Below, piece after piece: positions 62,134 through 64,000 of a stretch of 64,000 bases of DNA. The translations under genes were made by a program, and so were the position numbers. The notes beneath the pieces are model-generated. The model saw nothing but the letters and a program-made list of their open reading frames with translations. It searched no databases and was not told the origin of the DNA. The stretch is from Agrobacterium vitis (GTDB lineage Bacteria; Pseudomonadota; Alphaproteobacteria; Rhizobiales; Rhizobiaceae). The stretch's first letter is position 1; every line of letters starts with the position of its first letter. The stretch is taken from the NCBI RefSeq assembly GCF_037039395.1, contig NZ_CP146241.1, positions 310,001-374,000 on the forward strand. The letters are read 5' to 3'.

Positions 62134-62991
62134 ATGGAAGCGCGTGACGTCGGGACGATCGGCGAAGACCAGTTCGTCAGTTGGTGCCAGCCAGAAGGTT
62201 TCAGGGCACAGAAATCACGAGTTGACCGGCTGGGCTGGGACTTCCTTCTCGAACGCGAGCCGGTACGCACGGCGGATACGCCGCTCGACGGGCAAAATAA
62301 CCTGCCGAAATTCCTCGTGCAGGTCAAATCCACCGATCGCCCAGGGGAAACACCGCGCATCAAACTGTCCGCGCTCAAGCATCTTGTCGACGCCGATTTG
62401 CCGGCGGCAATCGTCATTCTTGAGTACGGAAACGCTGCACGGTTGCCGAGGCGCAACCTGATTGTGCCGGTCGATGCGCAGATCATGTATCGGACGTTGC
62501 ACCGCGTCCGGAGAGAGGAGGCCCGCGGCAACCGAAAAATTCACAAGGTCACTGTCCCGGTTCCACTCGAACGTGCCATCGAACTGGGTGCTGCGGGAGA
62601 AGGCTTGTCAGACGCCCTCGACGCGATGGTCGGCGGGTCGTTCTCCAGTTATCTCAAAAACAAAATCCAACAGCGGCAGACCTGTGGTTTCGAAGACGGT
62701 TCGATCACCGGTCACTTCCTGATTCCTGGCGAGAACGCCGAGGAAAAGGTCCATAGCCTCTTTCTCGGCAAACGGCGGGAGATCGATGTGGTGGACTTCA
62801 CCGTCGAACGTCGGCGGTTCGGGATCCGCCTCGACAACGATATCGATTTTTTCCGTGAAGCGGTTCTGGAGTTTAACGCGCCCTCGCTGATGTCGGTTTC
62901 GATCGAGCTGGAAGATCTGGAAGATGGTACCTGGACGAAATTTCCGGTTGATATGTTCGCTGTCCCGCCGTTCGTGGAGGGCAGTCAATAA
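62134..62991 (+). CDS. DUF4365-like protein with PD-(D/E)XK nuclease-type N-terminus
   Basis: This 285-residue protein begins with GTIGEDQFVSWCQPEGFRAQKSRVDRLGWDFLLE and then KFLVQVKSTD, the order G-E ... W-D ... Q-V-K-S of DUF4365 nuclease-like domains (about 5-110). The rest (ALDAMVGGSFSSYLKNKIQQ ... REIDVVDFTVERRRFGIRLDNDI) is unfamiliar. Active-site residues Asp and Gln-x-Lys are visible. The gene starts 164 bases after the ScpB-like gene; a degenerate copy of the operator-like repeat of 63703-63794 lies upstream at about 62012. It overlaps or abuts the next gene. A defence-related nuclease is a reasonable guess from family and context. Confidence 0.75.
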   Translation: MEARDVGTIGEDQFVSWCQPEGFRAQKSRVDRLGWDFLLEREPVRTADTPLDGQNNLPKFLVQVKSTDRPGETPRIKLSALKHLVDADLPAAIVILEYGNAARLPRRNLIVPVDAQIMYRTLHRVRREEARGNRKIHKVTVPVPLERAIELGAAGEGLSDALDAMVGGSFSSYLKNKIQQRQTCGFEDGSITGHFLIPGENAEEKVHSLFLGKRREIDVVDFTVERRRFGIRLDNDIDFFREAVLEFNAPSLMSVSIELEDLEDGTWTKFPVDMFAVPPFVEGSQ

Positions 62992-63691
62992 GGCCCCGAC
63001 CCGCTTTGCAAACGCGTTCTTCGAGATAACCCTCGATTTTGAAAAGGAATGGGCAGGCATAGTCTTTGACTACGACGGATCGCGCTCCGTTCCATTGAGC
63101 GAAGCGGTGACGATGGTAGAGGTCGGCGCCATATTGGCGCGTCCGAAGAAACGGGTCAAAATCGAGTTCGCCGGCGGAGCCGTTGAGCTCCCGGCCGCCG
63201 ATGGGGAGGAGGGTCCGTTCCACAATTGGATACCGGTTGCGCCCATGCTGCGTCGGATGGTCTCGGCAATCGAGAGGCACACGCGCGGTAATGAACCCGC
63301 TGTCCTGCTCTCGGACTTCTACGCCTGGATCGAAAAACACCAGCAGCTACTCGCGCTCGGTTCCGTTCCAGGCGCAAACCTCTTCTTTCCTAGATGGGAG
63401 GACGATGCCGTCATCGACGATCAGGACGTGGTCCTTGCGCCTTTGACGCTGCAATTGGCTGGTACGCAGTACACGGTTTTGATCGAGGTGCTGATAGAGA
63501 CGAAGGACCGGAACCCAGATGAAATCCGGATCGTTGGCGGGCAGCCCCGCGTGATCGATGACATCGCACGTTCTCCAGGTTCGAAGACCGAGGATTTTAT
63601 CAATCGCGCGGTCGAATTTTCTAAGCACCATCGCAAGGCTAGGGGGCCGGCGCTTGTGCTGGGTGCTTTCGAGGATTGGGAAATCGGATAG
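62924..63691 (+). CDS. Protein of unknown function next to the nuclease-like gene
   Basis: I do not recognise this family. Up to 255 residues read from ATG 62924, overlapping the previous gene by 68 bases; TTG 62948 is another start. The clearly protein-like part starts near 62990 (FANAFFEITLDFEKEWAGIVFDYDGSRSVPLSEAVTMVEVGAIL). Later segments are VAPMLRRMVSAIERHTRGN and VLIEVLIETKDRNPDEIRIVGGQPRVI. It is acidic and soluble, with no signal or membrane segment. Overlap with the nuclease-like gene suggests a joint function. Confidence 0.65.
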   Translation: MVPGRNFRLICSLSRRSWRAVNKAPTRFANAFFEITLDFEKEWAGIVFDYDGSRSVPLSEAVTMVEVGAILARPKKRVKIEFAGGAVELPAADGEEGPFHNWIPVAPMLRRMVSAIERHTRGNEPAVLLSDFYAWIEKHQQLLALGSVPGANLFFPRWEDDAVIDDQDVVLAPLTLQLAGTQYTVLIEVLIETKDRNPDEIRIVGGQPRVIDDIARSPGSKTEDFINRAVEFSKHHRKARGPALVLGAFEDWEIG

Positions 63692-63702
63692 TTTTCAGGG
63701 TG

Positions 63703-63794
63703 GATAGCGATTTCAGCGGATGTTGAAAAATCTAATTCTAATGAAAAACCTTGACTAATTTCACTAGTGATAGCATTTTCAGCGAATGTTGAAA
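63703..63794. promoter_or_regulatory. Paired 26-bp operator-like repeats around a promoter
   Basis: Two copies (63703-63728 and 63769-63794) of a 26-bp word differ at three bases. Each contains TTTCAGCGRATGTTGAAA, whose ends TTTCA and TGAAA are inverted. Between them TTGACT (63751-63756) is a fair -35 box. The second copy covers the first codons of the last gene. This arrangement suits a repressor that controls its own promoter. Confidence 0.55.
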
Positions 63795-64000
63795 GCGCCA
63801 AAATCTGTGAAAGACCTGGAAATCCGCGCAGCGGAGGCAATCGGCGCGCTGTTGCGCCGGGTGTCCGTCATAAACGTCGAAAAAATCGAGCTTACCGAAC
63901 CCGGATCCAGTTTCGATATCCTTTCCGAGCTTCGGCTCGACGGCGAACGGCGGTTCCTGGCCTGCGAGGTCAAACCGGTCGGGCAGCCCCGGCATGTCCG
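63786..64000 (+). CDS. Nuclease-fold protein, possibly AbiEi-type antitoxin/regulator (partial, runs off right edge)
   Basis: The open frame from ATG 63786 has 71 codons in the window: KDLEIRAAEAIGALLRRV ... SSFDILSELRLDGERRFLACEVKPVGQPRHVR. The FDIL ... E ... ACEVKP pattern resembles a PD-(D/E)XK fold. Proteins beginning this way are often annotated as type IV toxin-antitoxin AbiEi-family antitoxins, with a winged helix later on. AbiEi proteins repress their own promoter by binding inverted repeats, which agrees with the repeats just upstream. The rest of the gene and any AbiEii toxin lie outside, so this is tentative. GTG 63807 is an alternative start. Confidence 0.6.
   Translation, partial: MLKAPKSVKDLEIRAAEAIGALLRRVSVINVEKIELTEPGSSFDILSELRLDGERRFLACEVKPVGQPRHV

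Overview
The window is a 64-kb piece of a large secondary replicon (plasmid or chromid) of an alphaproteobacterium of the order Hyphomicrobiales (Rhizobiaceae or Brucellaceae type). The reasons are a complete repABC replication/partition locus, an iron-responsive-operator motif (TGA-N9-TCA), two copies of a RIME1-like rhizobial intergenic repeat, a plasmid-type DUF1403/ScpB gene pair, and dense GC-rich coding with many ATGA overlaps. No rRNA, tRNA or CRISPR array was seen. Genus cannot be settled from the sequence alone.

Region 1 (1-33181) is a large mixed NRPS/PKS siderophore cluster made of two divergent operons that share one 326-bp control region carrying an IRO box. Leftward: FAAL-ACP, KS-AT-KR-ACP polyketide synthase, MupA/Atu3671-family luciferase-like monooxygenase, and the start of an NRPS cut by the window edge. 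Rightward: TubC-C-A-PCP-reductase NRPS, methyltransferase, class III aminotransferase, MbtH-like protein, two unrecognised small proteins, a second PKS, a C-A-PCP-C-A-PCP-E NRPS, a free-standing C-PCP protein, a type II thioesterase and a FhuF-like ferric reductase. The row reductase-NRPS / methyltransferase / aminotransferase fits formation of a Dmaq-type (dimethylated, DOPA-derived) chelating end group as in the fabrubactin/anachelin siderophores. That product assignment is inference.

Region 2 (33290-41686) is uptake and cell-surface signalling: a TonB receptor with an N-terminal STN signalling domain, a periplasmic binding protein, two FecCD permeases (the second frameshifted), an ATPase, an ECF sigma factor and a FecR anti-sigma/sensor. 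The receptor gene and fecR share a nearly identical promoter-like element, most likely the target of the sigma factor.

Region 3 (41916-48723) holds a first ScpB-like/DUF1403 pair, a small exported protein, a large autotransporter with about 69-residue repeats, and a DNA topoisomerase IB.

Region 4 (48724-53163) is the replication origin region: a GGGGA repeat tract, a nested palindrome before repA, repA (one-base frameshift), repB, a counter-transcribed RNA, repC with an AT-rich stretch, and a parS-like palindrome. An IS5-family element then interrupts a flavin monooxygenase gene, leaving an AGCT duplication and both gene halves in place.

Region 5 (56374-64000) is accessory: a TPR-GGDEF gene with two frameshifts, mosaic hairpin repeats, a tyrosine recombinase divergent from a second DUF1403/ScpB pair with a perfect 11-bp inverted repeat between them, and then three genes including two nuclease-like proteins. 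Paired 26-bp operator-like repeats precede the last gene, which may start a defence or toxin-antitoxin locus running off the right edge. The four single-base frameshifts (repA, permease, two in the GGDEF gene) could be real decay or sequencing errors.
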